Of a stretch of DNA of 42,404 nucleotides, positions 6,264 through 14,887 are shown piece by piece. The stretch lies in the NCBI GenBank assembly GCA_028821395.1, contig JAPPGP010000215.1, positions 1 to 42,404 of the forward strand. The letters run 5' to 3'. The notes below the pieces were generated by a model, which ran no database searches, was not told the DNA's origin, and was given only the letters and a program-made list of their open reading frames with translations. A program made the position numbers and the translations under genes. This stretch comes from Defluviicoccus sp. Lineage in GTDB: Bacteria > Pseudomonadota > Alphaproteobacteria > MPNO01. Position 1 is the first letter of the stretch, and each line of letters opens with the position of its first letter.

Positions 6264-6650
6264 GTGCCGGCATTGCTGGACACCCACGCGTTTCTCTGGT
6301 GGATCGCGGACAGCGCCCGGCTTTCCGGCACGGCGCGAGACCTGATCGCGGACGAGTCGAACGACATCCTGGTCAGCGCCGCCTCCGCCTGGGAGATCGC
6401 CACCAAGTTCCGCATCGGCAAGCTGCCGGGTTGCGAGGCCGTCGCGGGCGATATCGCGGGCCACATCGCCGCGCAGGGTTTCGCGGAGTTGCAGATCGGC
6501 GTCGCCGATGCCGAACGCGCGGGGCGCCTGCCGGGCCGGCATCGCGATCCGTTCGACCGGATGCTCGCCGCCCAGGCCTTGGCGCGCGCGCTTCCGGTCG
6601 TCTCGGTCGACCCGGTGTTCGACGGACTCGGCGCAATACGGGTGTGGTGA
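6264..6650 (+). CDS. vapC: VapC-type PIN-domain toxin of the second TA pair
   Basis: 128 residues from a GTG two bases after the antitoxin stop. PIN-domain acidic residues are D6 (LLDTHAFLWW), E44 (SAWEIATKFRIGKL), D95/D98 (RDPFDRMLAAQA) and D116 (VVSVDPVFD). The LLDTHAFLWW start and R-DPFDRMLAAQA motif are typical of a large PIN toxin group distinct from the FitB-like toxin at 1739. Predicted role: Mg-dependent endoribonuclease inhibited by the adjacent antitoxin. Confidence 0.9.
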   Translation: MPALLDTHAFLWWIADSARLSGTARDLIADESNDILVSAASAWEIATKFRIGKLPGCEAVAGDIAGHIAAQGFAELQIGVADAERAGRLPGRHRDPFDRMLAAQALARALPVVSVDPVFDGLGAIRVW

Positions 6651-6672
6651 TAGGAACGGCACGAGGGGTAGC

Positions 6673-6747
6673 GCGTCCCCCGAAACGGTTTGCGGCCGGC
6701 GTTCGTCCCAACTGGCCGCCTGCTTGCCAGCGCCCGGGCCGGGTGCG
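6673..6747. repeat. direct repeat copy 2 flanking the second toxin-antitoxin pair
   Basis: This is the second copy of the repeat described at 5873-5949, offset by 800 bases for the first identical block and 798 for the second. It ends about 30 bases before the citE-like start codon. Without the TA module the two copies would collapse to one divergent intergenic region between DUF1857 and citE. Confidence 0.75.
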
Positions 6748-6778
6748 ATCTTGCCGCCGCAGAGCCAGGGAGTCTTGG

Positions 6779-7633
6779 GTGAGCGAGAGCGAGATCAGGC
6801 CGCGCCGCAGCCTGCTGTTCGTGCCGGGGCTGCGGCCCGATCGGTTCGAGAAGGCGCTCGGGGCGGGAGCCGACATCGTCTGCGTCGACATCGAGGACGC
6901 GGTGGCGCTGCCGCGCAAAGAGGAGGCGCGCGGGCTCGCCTTGCCGCTGTTCGCCGGAGACGCGGGCGGCGAGATCGAGCGCATGCTGCGCGTCAACCCG
7001 TTGTCGACGGGAGAGGGATTGCGGGACGTCCTCGCGCTCCGCGCCTGCGCCGCCCCGCCGCCCGCGCTCATGCTGGCCAAGGTGGGATCGGCGGCGGAGA
7101 TCGCGCTCTACGACTCGCTGCTCGACGGCAGCTGCGCCGGCATCCGCTACCACGTGATAATCGAATCGACCGACGGGCTCGCCAATGTGCAGGAGATCGC
7201 GCGCGCCTCGGACCGCATCGACTCGCTGCTCTTCGGCGCGGTCGACATGTCGGCCGACCTCCGCGCCGCGCAGAGCTGGGAGACCCTGCTCTACGCGCGC
7301 TCCCGGGTGGTGCACGCGGCGGCCCGCAACGGGCTCGACCTGTTGGACGTGCCCTGGCTCAACCTCGCCGACCCGGACGGGCTCGCGCGGGAGGCGCGCG
7401 CCGCCGCCGCGCTCGGCTTCACCGGCAAGGCGGCGATCCACCCGGACCAGATCCCGGCGATCAACGACGTCTTCTCGCCCTCGCCGGAGGCGGTCGAGCG
7501 CGCGCGGCGCATCGTCGCCGCGTTCCGCGAGAACACCACCGGGCTGCTGGTGGTCGACGGCGAGCTGATCGAGCGACCGGTGCTGCGGACCATGCACCGG
7601 ACGCTGGCGATCGCGGACAGGCTCGGCCGATGA
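6779..7633 (+). CDS. CitE-like HpcH/HpaI aldolase/lyase family protein
   Basis: 284 residues. The N-terminal SLLFVPGLRPDRFEKALGAGADIVCVDIEDAVALPRKEEAR is the hallmark of citrate-lyase-beta/malyl-CoA lyase-like enzymes. Probable Mg ligands are E129 (IIESTDG) and D156 (FGAVDMSADL); GFTGKAAIHPDQI follows. Such enzymes cleave or form acyl-CoA thioesters such as malyl-, citramalyl- or beta-methylmalyl-CoA; the substrate cannot be fixed here. There are no citrate lyase alpha/gamma partners, so a stand-alone lyase is likelier. The GTG start follows AGGGAG by about seven bases. Its stop overlaps the tag start (ATGA at 7630). Confidence 0.85.
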   Translation: MSESEIRPRRSLLFVPGLRPDRFEKALGAGADIVCVDIEDAVALPRKEEARGLALPLFAGDAGGEIERMLRVNPLSTGEGLRDVLALRACAAPPPALMLAKVGSAAEIALYDSLLDGSCAGIRYHVIIESTDGLANVQEIARASDRIDSLLFGAVDMSADLRAAQSWETLLYARSRVVHAAARNGLDLLDVPWLNLADPDGLAREARAAAALGFTGKAAIHPDQIPAINDVFSPSPEAVERARRIVAAFRENTTGLLVVDGELIERPVLRTMHRTLAIADRLGR

Positions 7634-8301
7634 CGCCGTTCGCCGACATCCTGGCACAGGCCGAGGCGCGGGCGGGCGGGGCGGAACGGCTGGCCGAACG
7701 CATGCCCGACATCTCGCCGCCCGAGGCGCTGAGAAGGATCGCCGACGACCGCTACCTCTCGCTGATGTCGCGCCGCGTCTTCCGCGCCGGCATAAGGCAC
7801 AGCGTGGTCGACGACCGCTGGCCCGCCTTCGAGGAGGTCTTTCGCGGCTTCGATCCGGGCGCCGTCCGGGCGATGAGCGACGAGGATCTCGAGGCTCTGG
7901 TGAAGGACGAACGGATCGTCCGCCACTGGGGCAAGATCCGGGCGACGCGCGACAACGCGGCGGCGATGCTGGGCGTCGCCGAACAGCACGGCTGTTTCGG
8001 CGACTACCTCGCGGACTGGCCGGGGACGGATATCGTCGGGCTCTGGGCCGATATCGCCGGGCGCTTCTCCCAGATGGGCGGCAACTCGGCGCCGCGCTTC
8101 CTGCGCATGGCGGGCAAGGACAGCTTCATCCTGACCCCCGACGTGGTGCGCGGGCTCAACGCCGCCGGCGCCTGCGAGGGGACGCCGAGCGGCAAGCGCG
8201 CCCGCGCGGCGGTGCAGCAGGCGTTCAACGGCTGGGCCGCCGAGAGCGGGCGCCCGCTCGCCCATATCAGCGTCGCGCTGGCGCTCGCGGGCTCGCGCTG
8301 A
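7630..8301 (+). CDS. tag: DNA-3-methyladenine glycosylase I family protein
   Basis: 223 residues, start overlapping the citE-like stop by 4 bp. It matches the Tag-like branch common in alphaproteobacteria: DRYLSLMSRRVFRAGIRHSVVDDRWPAFEEVF, FDPGAVRAMSDEDLEALVKDERIVRHWGKIRATRDNA, MGGNSAPRFLRMAGKDSFILTPDVV, then SKRARAAVQQAFNGWAAESGRPLAHIS. It belongs to the HhH-GPD base-excision repair superfamily. The N-terminal Cys and His of the E. coli Tag zinc site are not evident, as is usual for this subgroup. Expected role: removal of alkylated adenine. Confidence 0.85.
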   Translation: MTPFADILAQAEARAGGAERLAERMPDISPPEALRRIADDRYLSLMSRRVFRAGIRHSVVDDRWPAFEEVFRGFDPGAVRAMSDEDLEALVKDERIVRHWGKIRATRDNAAAMLGVAEQHGCFGDYLADWPGTDIVGLWADIAGRFSQMGGNSAPRFLRMAGKDSFILTPDVVRGLNAAGACEGTPSGKRARAAVQQAFNGWAAESGRPLAHISVALALAGSR

Positions 8302-8331
8302 TGCGGGGCGGGGGCGCCGGTGATTCCCCCA

Positions 8332-8378
8332 CCCCACCCCGTCATGCCCGGACTTGATTCGGCCATCACGGGGTGGGG
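8332..8378. repeat. dispersed REP-like palindrome, family A (single copy form)
   Basis: CCCCACCCCGT (8332-8342) and ACGGGGTGGGG (8368-8378) are perfect 11-bp inverted arms around an imperfect inner stem, ATGCCCG...CGGCCAT. The same inner and outer sequences recur around 14888-15006. It lies in the tag-DMT intergenic region and could act as an mRNA 3' hairpin. Confidence 0.7.
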
Positions 8379-8460
8379 CGGTGGCCGCGGGATGTCTCCG
8401 CTGCGGTCGAAATGACGGGTGGGTCCAGAGGGTTCTGGGCCGGCCTCATGGCGCCGACCG

Positions 8461-9357
8461 ATGCCGGCTGACCTCGCCGGGCGGCTGGCCGCTGTCCCGG
8501 CGCCGATCCGCGGCGCCCTGTGGATGATGGGCTCGACCGCCTCCTGGGCGGTCATGGCGGTGCTGATCCGCTACGTCTCGGACGAGATCCACGCCTTCGA
8601 GATCGTCTTCCTGCGCAGCCTGTTCGGCATGGTCTTCCTGCTGCCCTGGCTCTACCGCTCGGGCATCAAGGGGCTCTATACCCAGCGCTTCGGGATGCAT
8701 TTCGCGCGCGCCTTCTTCGGCTTGGTCGCCGCGTATCTGATCTTTACCGCGATCACGCTGGACTCGCTCGGCAGCATCGCGGCGATCATGACCACGCGGC
8801 CGATCTTCGCCTCCGCCGCGGCGATCCTGATCCTGCACGAGGCCTCGCACGGCAGGCGCTGGTCGGCGGCTATCCTCGGCTTCGTCGGCGCACTGATCAT
8901 CCTCCGGCCCGGGATGGTGCAGATGTCGACCGGCGCGCTGCTCGCCTTCATCGGCGTGTTCGCGATGGCCGCGGTGGCGATCGTCATGAAGTCCCTCGCC
9001 CGCACCGAACGCCCGGATGCGATGGCGACATGGCAGATGGTCATCTTCGTCCCGGTCTCGCTGGTGCCCGCCCTGTTCGTCTGGACCACGCCGAGCTGGG
9101 AGGCGATCGGCGTGCTGGTCGCCATGGGCTGCGCCGGCACGCTCACCCAGCGTGCGCTCGCCCGCGCCTACCAGGCGGCGGACGCGACGGTGGTGCTGCC
9201 CTTCGAGTTCACCCGGCTGATCTTCGCCGCCGCCATCGGGCTGGCGGTGTTCGGCGAGTTCCCCGATCTCTGGGTCTGGGTCGGCGGCGCGGTCATCCTC
9301 GCCGGCATCGTGACCATGGCGGGGCTGGAGGCGAGGCGCGCTCCGGTGCGCGAGTGA
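8461..9357 (+). CDS. EamA/DMT-superfamily transporter
   Basis: 298 residues with about ten hydrophobic segments arranged as two EamA halves (roughly 18-145 and 157-290). Characteristic stretches are WMMGSTASWAVMAVLIRYVSDEIHAFEIVFLRSLFGMVFLLPWL and GTLTQRALARAYQAADATVVLPFEFTRLIFA near the end. DMT proteins of this type usually export metabolites such as amino acids; some are S-adenosylmethionine carriers. The substrate is unknown. The ATG at 8461 has a weak ribosome site and an in-frame GTG exists at 8419, so the start is uncertain. Confidence 0.85.
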   Translation: MPADLAGRLAAVPAPIRGALWMMGSTASWAVMAVLIRYVSDEIHAFEIVFLRSLFGMVFLLPWLYRSGIKGLYTQRFGMHFARAFFGLVAAYLIFTAITLDSLGSIAAIMTTRPIFASAAAILILHEASHGRRWSAAILGFVGALIILRPGMVQMSTGALLAFIGVFAMAAVAIVMKSLARTERPDAMATWQMVIFVPVSLVPALFVWTTPSWEAIGVLVAMGCAGTLTQRALARAYQAADATVVLPFEFTRLIFAAAIGLAVFGEFPDLWVWVGGAVILAGIVTMAGLEARRAPVRE

Positions 9358-9412
9358 GCGCGGTTGCTTCGCCGCGAAGCCCGCGCCATCATCGCCGCGA
9401 ACGGAGGACGGC

Positions 9413-10270
9413 GTGGCGGATTTCGGGATCAGGAAGCTCTCGGACGCGCTGGGCGCGGAGATCGTCGGTCTCGACGTGACCGCGCCGGTCGACGCGTCGA
9501 CGGCGCAAGCGCTGCGCAACGCCTGGCGCGACCACATCGTGCTGCTGTTCCGCGCGCCGGGGCTCAGCCAGGAGCAGCAGCTCCGCTTCGCCGAAGCGTT
9601 CGGCGCGATCGGCAAGCGGCCCAGGCCCAAGGGGGAGCGCCCCGAGGACGCGGCGACGGTGGACGACGCGATGATGCTGATCTCCAACATCCGCGTCGAC
9701 GGCAAGCCGATCGGCTCGCTGCCCGACGGCGAGATGTACTTCCACCACGACACGATCTTCAAGGAGGTGCCCAATCGCGGCACCATGCTCTATGCCATCG
9801 AGGTGCCGGGCCGCGGCGGCAACACCCGCTTCGCCAACCACTACCTCGCCTGGGACGCGCTGCCGGAACGCATCCGCGAGCGCGTCCGGGGGCGCACCGC
9901 CCATCACGTCTACGACTACGTCGTCTACAACAGCCGTGAGGGCAAGGGGGCCCGCGCCGCGACGGTGGACGGCTGGACCCACCCGGTCTCCATCACCCAC
10001 CCGGCGAGCGGGCGGCGCGCGCTCTATGTCGACCGGCTGATGACCATGCGGATCGACGGCCTGCCCGAGGGCGAGAGCGACACGATCCTGGACGAGATGT
10101 TCGACATCGCCGAGCGCGAGGATTTCGTCTACGAGCATGTGTGGACGCCGGGCGACCTGCTGGTCTGGGACAATCTCTGCTCGTCGCACGCGCGTACCGA
10201 CTTCCCGCCCGACGAACGCCGCCTCCTGCGCCGCTGCCAGATCGCCGGCGACGCGCCGCCGGCGGCGTAG
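9413..10270 (+). CDS. TauD/TfdA-family Fe(II)/2-oxoglutarate dioxygenase
   Basis: 285 residues. The N-terminal LSDALGAEIVGLDVTAPVDASTAQALRNAWRDHIVLLFRAPGLSQEQQLRFAEAFG is typical of the TauD/TfdA family. Iron ligands are H111-x-D113 (YFHHDT) and distal H259 (CSSHARTDFP); arginines in RRLLRRC would bind 2-oxoglutarate. Members hydroxylate sulfonates, phenoxyacids, carnitine-like and other small acids. The true substrate is unknown. The GTG start is preceded by GGAGGACGGC. It is separated by 55 bases from the DMT gene, so the two may be cotranscribed. Confidence 0.88.
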   Translation: MADFGIRKLSDALGAEIVGLDVTAPVDASTAQALRNAWRDHIVLLFRAPGLSQEQQLRFAEAFGAIGKRPRPKGERPEDAATVDDAMMLISNIRVDGKPIGSLPDGEMYFHHDTIFKEVPNRGTMLYAIEVPGRGGNTRFANHYLAWDALPERIRERVRGRTAHHVYDYVVYNSREGKGARAATVDGWTHPVSITHPASGRRALYVDRLMTMRIDGLPEGESDTILDEMFDIAEREDFVYEHVWTPGDLLVWDNLCSSHARTDFPPDERRLLRRCQIAGDAPPAA

Positions 10271-10332
10271 CGGCGGTCCTTCGACGCGGCGCTTGCGCGT
10301 CCGCTCGTGACGAGGGGTTCTTGCCGGCCGCT

Positions 10333-10382
10333 CACCCATCCCCTCATCCTGAGCAGCCCGCCGCAGGGGGCGTATCGAAGGG
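10333..10382. repeat. dispersed intergenic repeat, family B copy 1
   Basis: The stretch reading CACCCATCCCCTCATCCTGA...AGCCC...AGGG...ATCGAAGG matches another intergenic stretch at 26561-26612 with substitutions and small indels. Alphaproteobacterial genomes commonly carry such CTCATCCTGA...TCGAAGG elements between genes. Confidence 0.5.
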
Positions 10383-11186
10383 CTACCGCGACCACTTGGT
10401 CGTCGGCTTTTCCGTTTCTTCGCCGTCGACCAGGATGGCGTCGACGTTCTCGTTGTAGAAGCACATCAGGTTGCGGATCCTGGGGCATTCGGGGATCGGG
10501 TCGGGATAGCTCCAGACGATGTCCTCGAAGGCCCGCCCGCCGATCCTGGCCGACCAGTAGACCGCCTCGCCCTTGTAGGGGCAGCGCGTGGCGCTCTCCG
10601 TCGGCTGCAGCAGCTCGGTCCGCACGTCCTCGCGCGGGATGTAGTAGCGCACCGGCAGGTTGGTCTCGAACAGGAAATGGGCGCGCCTCGTCCGCGCCAC
10701 CTCCGCGCCGCCCAGCACCACGCGGACCTCGCGCGAGGACGGGATGGCGTCGACCCGCTTGTAGGGGTCCCGCGCGTGGACGAAGATCTCCTCGTCCTCC
10801 TCGTACCAGCGGTCGACCTTGCCCCAGTAGAAGGCGGCGAGCCCGGCGAGTTCGGGCACCTCGTCGAACGGCGTCTCGTAGCACCACATGATGTCGTCCA
10901 CCGTGCGGTCGCCGACGGCGAGCGACCAGTAGGAAGCGTCGCCCTTGTAGGGGCAGTGGGTGCTGGTGCCGGTCCGCGCCAACAGGTCGAAGCGGATGTC
11001 CTCCAGCGGGAAGTAGTAGACCGGCAAATGCCTGGCCTCGTGCAGCAGCCGCATCCGCGTCGAATCCGCAATCGCCTCGCCGCCGACCACCGCGCGCACG
11101 CGGCGCGGGCTCGGCTCGATGCGGACATAGTGCTCCGGGTTCTTCGCGTAGCCCGGCCCCGGGCCGGCGGTGCTCGCCTCGGCCAT
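10383..11186 (-). CDS. DUF427 protein with two tandem domains
   Basis: 267 residues made of two clear DUF427 units, about 23-125 and 145-250. Each carries the same core: YYFPLEDIRFDLL...THCPYKGDASYWS (57-88) and YYIPREDVRTELL...TRCPYKGEAVYWS (181-212). DUF427 is a beta-rich fold with no settled function. The conserved CPYKG cysteine and the buried Tyr/Trp set suggest ligand binding, which is inference. The ATG is preceded by GGGAGGATTTGCC. It is convergent with the dioxygenase gene. Confidence 0.87.
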   Translation of the reverse strand: MAEASTAGPGPGYAKNPEHYVRIEPSPRRVRAVVGGEAIADSTRMRLLHEARHLPVYYFPLEDIRFDLLARTGTSTHCPYKGDASYWSLAVGDRTVDDIMWCYETPFDEVPELAGLAAFYWGKVDRWYEEDEEIFVHARDPYKRVDAIPSSREVRVVLGGAEVARTRRAHFLFETNLPVRYYIPREDVRTELLQPTESATRCPYKGEAVYWSARIGGRAFEDIVWSYPDPIPECPRIRNLMCFYNENVDAILVDGEETEKPTTKWSR

Positions 11187-11279
11187 GGCAAATCCTCCCT
11201 GCTGGCCCGGCGAGTGTCCCGCACGCCCCGGGCGCGCGCAACCGGGCGTTCGCCGGCTCGCCCGGCAGGGAGGCGGGAT

Positions 11280-13577
11280 CTACACGCTCGCGGCGGAAGA
11301 GAGCTCGACCCGCTGAACCGGGCCCGCGGGCTCGGCGATTTCCGACAGCGTTCCCGGATGGACCCGGATGGGAGCGGCGGCGTCGCCCGCCGGCTCGACC
11401 GCGCCGACGATCGCGGCGCCCGCGCAGCCGGCATCGCGTAGCGCCGCCAGGCATTCCGCCGCCCGCTCGCCCGGCAGGCTCGCGAGCAGCCCGCCCGAGG
11501 TCTGCGGGTCGAACAGGATCGGGTAGAGCGCATCCGCCCCGCCGCCCTGGATCGCGCGCGCCTGGCGCGCGTTCGGGCGCTGCAACGAGCTCTCGAACCC
11601 GGCGGCGAGGCAGTCCGGCGCACCGTCGAGCACCGGCAGGTCGCCGGCGGCGAGCACGACGCCGACCGAAGAGGCGCGGATCATCTCGACCAGATGGCCG
11701 GCGAGGCCGAAACCGGTCACGTCGGTCGCGGCGCGGGCGCCGTGGCGGGCGAGGATCTCCGCCGCCGCGCGGTTGGATTGCAGCATCGAGGCGATCGCCC
11801 GGTCGATCCACTCCCCCCTCGCCCGGCAGCGCATGTCGGCGGCGAGCAGCGTGCCGGTACCGAGCGGCTTGGTGAGCAGCAGCCGGTCCCCGGGACGCAT
11901 CCCCGCCTTGCGCAGCACGCGGCCGGGATCGACCGCCCCGCTCACCGCCAGGCCGAGCGCGCGCTCCGCCCCCTCGCCGGTATGGCCGCCCACCAGCGCG
12001 GCGCCGGCCTCGGCGAGCACCTCGGTCACGCCCAGCATCATGTCGGCGATCTCGGCGGCGATCTTTTCCTCCGGCCCGTAGGCGACGGTAACGATGGCGA
12101 GCGCCGTCCTGGGCTCCGCCCCCATCGCATAGATGTCGCCGAGCGCGTGGTTGGCGGCGATGCGGCCGAACAGATAGGGGTCGTCGACAAAGGAGCGGAA
12201 ATGGTCGACGGTCTGGACCAGCGACTTGCCGGCGGGCACGGCGATCACCGCCGCGTCGTCGGGGTCGTCGAGGCCGATCAGCACGTCGTCGCGGGGCTGC
12301 GGCCGGAGCCCGGCGACGATCCCGGCGAGCACGTCCGGGCCCACCTTGGCGCCGCAGCCGCCGCAGCGCATGTCGAGATCGGGGAGCTGCGGCAGTCCGG
12401 GCGCCGGAGCCGGCGCGGGTTCGGGCGCCATCTCCGGCAGGTCGGTGTATTTGCGCATCCAGCGCCGGTCGATCCAGTCCTTGGCCCGCCACACCCAGCG
12501 CCCCGACACCGCGAGCCGGCCGCGCGAGGCGACGGCATAGGCGTCGCCGGTCGAGATCAGGCTCAGCCAGGCGCGCTGCGGCCGCCAGCGACGGAGCGGC
12601 CGCCCGGTCAGCGCGCGGCGCAGATTCTCCGCCAAGGGCGGGCCCTGGCGGACCGCGAACACGCCGGCCTTGGGCCGGTCGTGGCCGACCACCGCGGCCA
12701 CGTCGCCGCAGGCGAACACGTCCGGGTGGGAAATGGAGCGCAGGCAGTCGTCGACCCGGATGAAGCCGCCCTCGTCGACGTCGAGCCCCGCCGCCGCCGG
12801 CCAGCGCGCGGCCGCCGCGCCGGTCACCCAGAGGATCTCGTCGGCCTCGACCGCCCCGCCGCCGTCGAGCACCAGCCTGCCGGGCTCGACCCGCAGCGCG
12901 GCGCGGCCGAGCATCGTGGCGATCCCGCGCTCGGCGAGGATGCGGGCAAATCTGCGCCTTGTGGCGGCGTTGTGGGCGGGCAGCAGGGTCGCGGCGGCAT
13001 CGACCACGGTGATCGCGATATCGCCGGCCGGCGCGGCGCCCCGCGACAGCCGGTGCTGCACCGAGAGCGCGAGCTCGACCCCGCCCGCCCCGCCGCCGAC
13101 GACGGCGATGCGCGTCCTGCCCGCCCGCCCCCTTGCCCGCTCGGCGAGCGCCTCCCAATGCGCGACGAAGCGGCCGATCGGCTTGACCGGCACCGCGTGC
13201 TCAGCCGCACCCGGCACGTCGCGGGCGGGCGGCGCCGAGCCGATATCGATCGAGACCGCGTCATAGGGGACCGGCGGACGGCCGGCGCACAGCACCCGGC
13301 GGGAATCGAGATCGATGCCGGTGGCCGCCGCGTGGTAGATCCGCGCCCGGGCCAGGTTGGCGAGCGGGCGCAGGTCGATATGGCACGCATCCAGGCTGTA
13401 ATGCCCGGCGATGTGGCCCGGCAGCATGCCCGAATAGGGGGTGTGCACGTCGCGGGCGATCAGCGTGATCCTCGCGCCCGGGAGCGGCTTCATGGCGAAC
13501 GCCTTGAGCACGGCGACATGGCTGTGGCCGCCGCCGACCAGCACCAGATCCCTGACCGCGGGCGCTTGCGGTTTCAT
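11280..13577 (-). CDS. selD: fusion: FAD/NAD(P) oxidoreductase + selenide, water dikinase
   Basis: 765 residues in two parts. Residues about 8-385 are a pyridine-nucleotide-disulfide oxidoreductase: [16 protein letters not shown] motif, [16 protein letters not shown] motif, and [31 protein letters not shown] near its end. Residues about 395-745 are SelD, which makes selenophosphate from selenide and [14 protein letters not shown] with catalytic C408 and K411 at the positions of E. coli Cys17 and Lys20, then GHTGEGAE and [15 protein letters not shown]. Selenophosphate feeds selenocysteine or selenouridine synthesis. No selA, selB, selU or Sec tRNA gene lies in the window. Such fusions are known; the oxidoreductase may supply reduced selenium, which is inference. 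Confidence 0.93.
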   Translation of the reverse strand: MKPQAPAVRDLVLVGGGHSHVAVLKAFAMKPLPGARITLIARDVHTPYSGMLPGHIAGHYSLDACHIDLRPLANLARARIYHAAATGIDLDSRRVLCAGRPPVPYDAVSIDIGSAPPARDVPGAAEHAVPVKPIGRFVAHWEALAERARGRAGRTRIAVVGGGAGGVELALSVQHRLSRGAAPAGDIAITVVDAAATLLPAHNAATRRRFARILAERGIATMLGRAALRVEPGRLVLDGGGAVEADEILWVTGAAAARWPAAAGLDVDEGGFIRVDDCLRSISHPDVFACGDVAAVVGHDRPKAGVFAVRQGPPLAENLRRALTGRPLRRWRPQRAWLSLISTGDAYAVASRGRLAVSGRWVWRAKDWIDRRWMRKYTDLPEMAPEPAPAPAPGLPQLPDLDMRCGGCGAKVGPDVLAGIVAGLRPQPRDDVLIGLDDPDDAAVIAVPAGKSLVQTVDHFRSFVDDPYLFGRIAANHALGDIYAMGAEPRTALAIVTVAYGPEEKIAAEIADMMLGVTEVLAEAGAALVGGHTGEGAERALGLAVSGAVDPGRVLRKAGMRPGDRLLLTKPLGTGTLLAADMRCRARGEWIDRAIASMLQSNRAAAEILARHGARAATDVTGFGLAGHLVEMIRASSVGVVLAAGDLPVLDGAPDCLAAGFESSLQRPNARQARAIQGGGADALYPILFDPQTSGGLLASLPGERAAECLAALRDAGCAGAAIVGAVEPAGDAAAPIRVHPGTLSEIAEPAGPVQRVELSSAASV

Positions 13578-13610
13578 CGGCCCCCGCTTCTGGAACCGGA
13601 CGCGGATGGG

Positions 13611-14033
13611 TCAGTCGTCGCGATAGGTGCGCTCGCGCCGCTCGTGGCGTTCCTGGGCCTCGATCGAGAGTGTCGCGATGGGCCGCGCTTCGAGCCGCCT
13701 GATGCCGATCGGCTCGGCGGTCTCCTCGCAATAGCCGTAGGTGCCGTCGTCGATCCGCGAGAGCGCCGCGTCGATCTTGGCGATCAGCTTGCGCTCGCGG
13801 TCCCGGGTGCGCAGCTCGATGGACCGGTCGGCCTCGATGGTCGCCCGGTCGGCGAGGTCGGCCGCCGGGGCGTGGTCCTCCTGCAGGTTCTCCAGCGTGG
13901 CCGAGCTCTCCTGGAGCAGATCGTTTCGCCAGGCCAGCAGCTTGTTGCGGAAATACTCGCGCTGCCTGGCGTTCATGAACGGCTCGTCCTCGCGCGGACG
14001 ATACCCTCTTGGCAGGCTGACCCGCTTCGCCAC
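13611..14033 (-). CDS. dksA: DksA-family RNA polymerase-binding regulator
   Basis: 140 residues. The coiled-coil tip motif D59-L-A-D62-R-A64 matches the DxxDxA of E. coli DksA, which reaches into the RNA polymerase secondary channel with ppGpp. The globular part ([40 protein letters not shown]) keeps only C102 of the four zinc cysteines, as in many alphaproteobacterial DksA proteins. It starts at GTG 14033 after GGAGGG. It is divergent from rpsD with a shared symmetrical promoter region. Confidence 0.92.
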   Translation of the reverse strand: MAKRVSLPRGYRPREDEPFMNARQREYFRNKLLAWRNDLLQESSATLENLQEDHAPAADLADRATIEADRSIELRTRDRERKLIAKIDAALSRIDDGTYGYCEETAEPIGIRRLEARPIATLSIEAQERHERRERTYRDD

Positions 14034-14054
14034 CGCCGCCCTCCGCTATTTCGG

Positions 14055-14153
14055 CGCGGGAGTATAGGGGCACCGCTCGGGGCGCCGCAACAGCAAGGCG
14101 GAAGGCGGAATTCCGCGGGTTTGACAGCGAGAATGCGGCCCCTATACTCCGCG
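14055..14153. promoter_or_regulatory. divergent dksA/rpsD promoter region with inverted -10 blocks
   Basis: For rpsD, TTGACA (14121-14126), 16 bp and TATACT (14143-14148) make a strong sigma-70 promoter. The block GCCCCTATACTCCGCG (14138-14153) is repeated in reverse at 14055-14071 with one extra G, placing another TATACT on the minus strand at 14061-14066 for dksA. The minus-strand side has no good -35. Confidence 0.75.
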
Positions 14154-14243
14154 CTCTTCCCGGGAATGCGGGCGGAATCGCCCCGTCCTCCGCGGCTGCG
14201 GCGGACCTACCGGGACAACAAACAACCGGACAAGGAAAAGACG

Positions 14244-14858
14244 ATGACCAAGCGCGTACGCTCGAAGTACAAGATCGACCGCAGGCTCCGGGTCAATCTC
14301 TGGGGCCGCCCCAAGAGCCCGATCAACAAGCGGGACTACCCGCCGGGCGAGCACGGCCAGCGCCGCCGCAAGGTGTCGGATTTCGGCATCCAGCTGCAGG
14401 CCAAGCAGAAGCTGCGCGGCTATTACGGCAACATCACCGAGAAGCAGTTCCGCAGGATCTACCAGGAGGCCGTGAGGCGGCGCGGCGACACGATCGAGAA
14501 CCTGGTGGGGCTGCTCGAGCAACGCCTCGACGCGGTGATCTACCGGCTCAAATTCGTGCCCACCGTCTTCGCCGCGCGCCAGTTCATCAGCCACGGCCAT
14601 GTCAGCGTCAACGGGCGCCGGGTGACCATCCCGTCCTACCGGGTGCGGGTCGGGGACGAGGTCCAGGTGCGCGAGCGCTCGCGCAATCTGGGGCTGGTGC
14701 TGGAGGCGATGGACTCGCCCGAGCGGGACGTGCCGGACTATTTCGAGGTCGACTACAACAAGATGGTCGGCCGCATGCTGCGCATCCCGCAGCTCGCCGA
14801 GATCCCCTACCCGGTCCAGATGGAACCCAATTTGGTCATCGAGTACTACTCGCGATAG
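14244..14858 (+). CDS. rpsD: 30S ribosomal protein S4
   Basis: 204 residues, full length. The N-terminal part ([38 protein letters not shown]) is the alphaproteobacterial S4 form without the zinc cysteines. The S4 RNA-binding domain follows ([37 protein letters not shown]), and the protein ends [16 protein letters not shown]. It nucleates assembly of the 30S body on 16S rRNA. The ATG follows AAGGAAAAG. It stands alone here, with its own promoter, rather than in the alpha operon. Confidence 0.97.
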   Translation: MTKRVRSKYKIDRRLRVNLWGRPKSPINKRDYPPGEHGQRRRKVSDFGIQLQAKQKLRGYYGNITEKQFRRIYQEAVRRRGDTIENLVGLLEQRLDAVIYRLKFVPTVFAARQFISHGHVSVNGRRVTIPSYRVRVGDEVQVRERSRNLGLVLEAMDSPERDVPDYFEVDYNKMVGRMLRIPQLAEIPYPVQMEPNLVIEYYSR

Positions 14859-14887
14859 GGCGCAACCCCGCCCGTCGCCCTTTCACG

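Noticed and set aside
11694..14858. A 1054-codon plus-strand frame running into rpsD
   Set aside because: The part before 14244 is antisense to the SelD fusion and dksA and has no domain; only the rpsD part is real.
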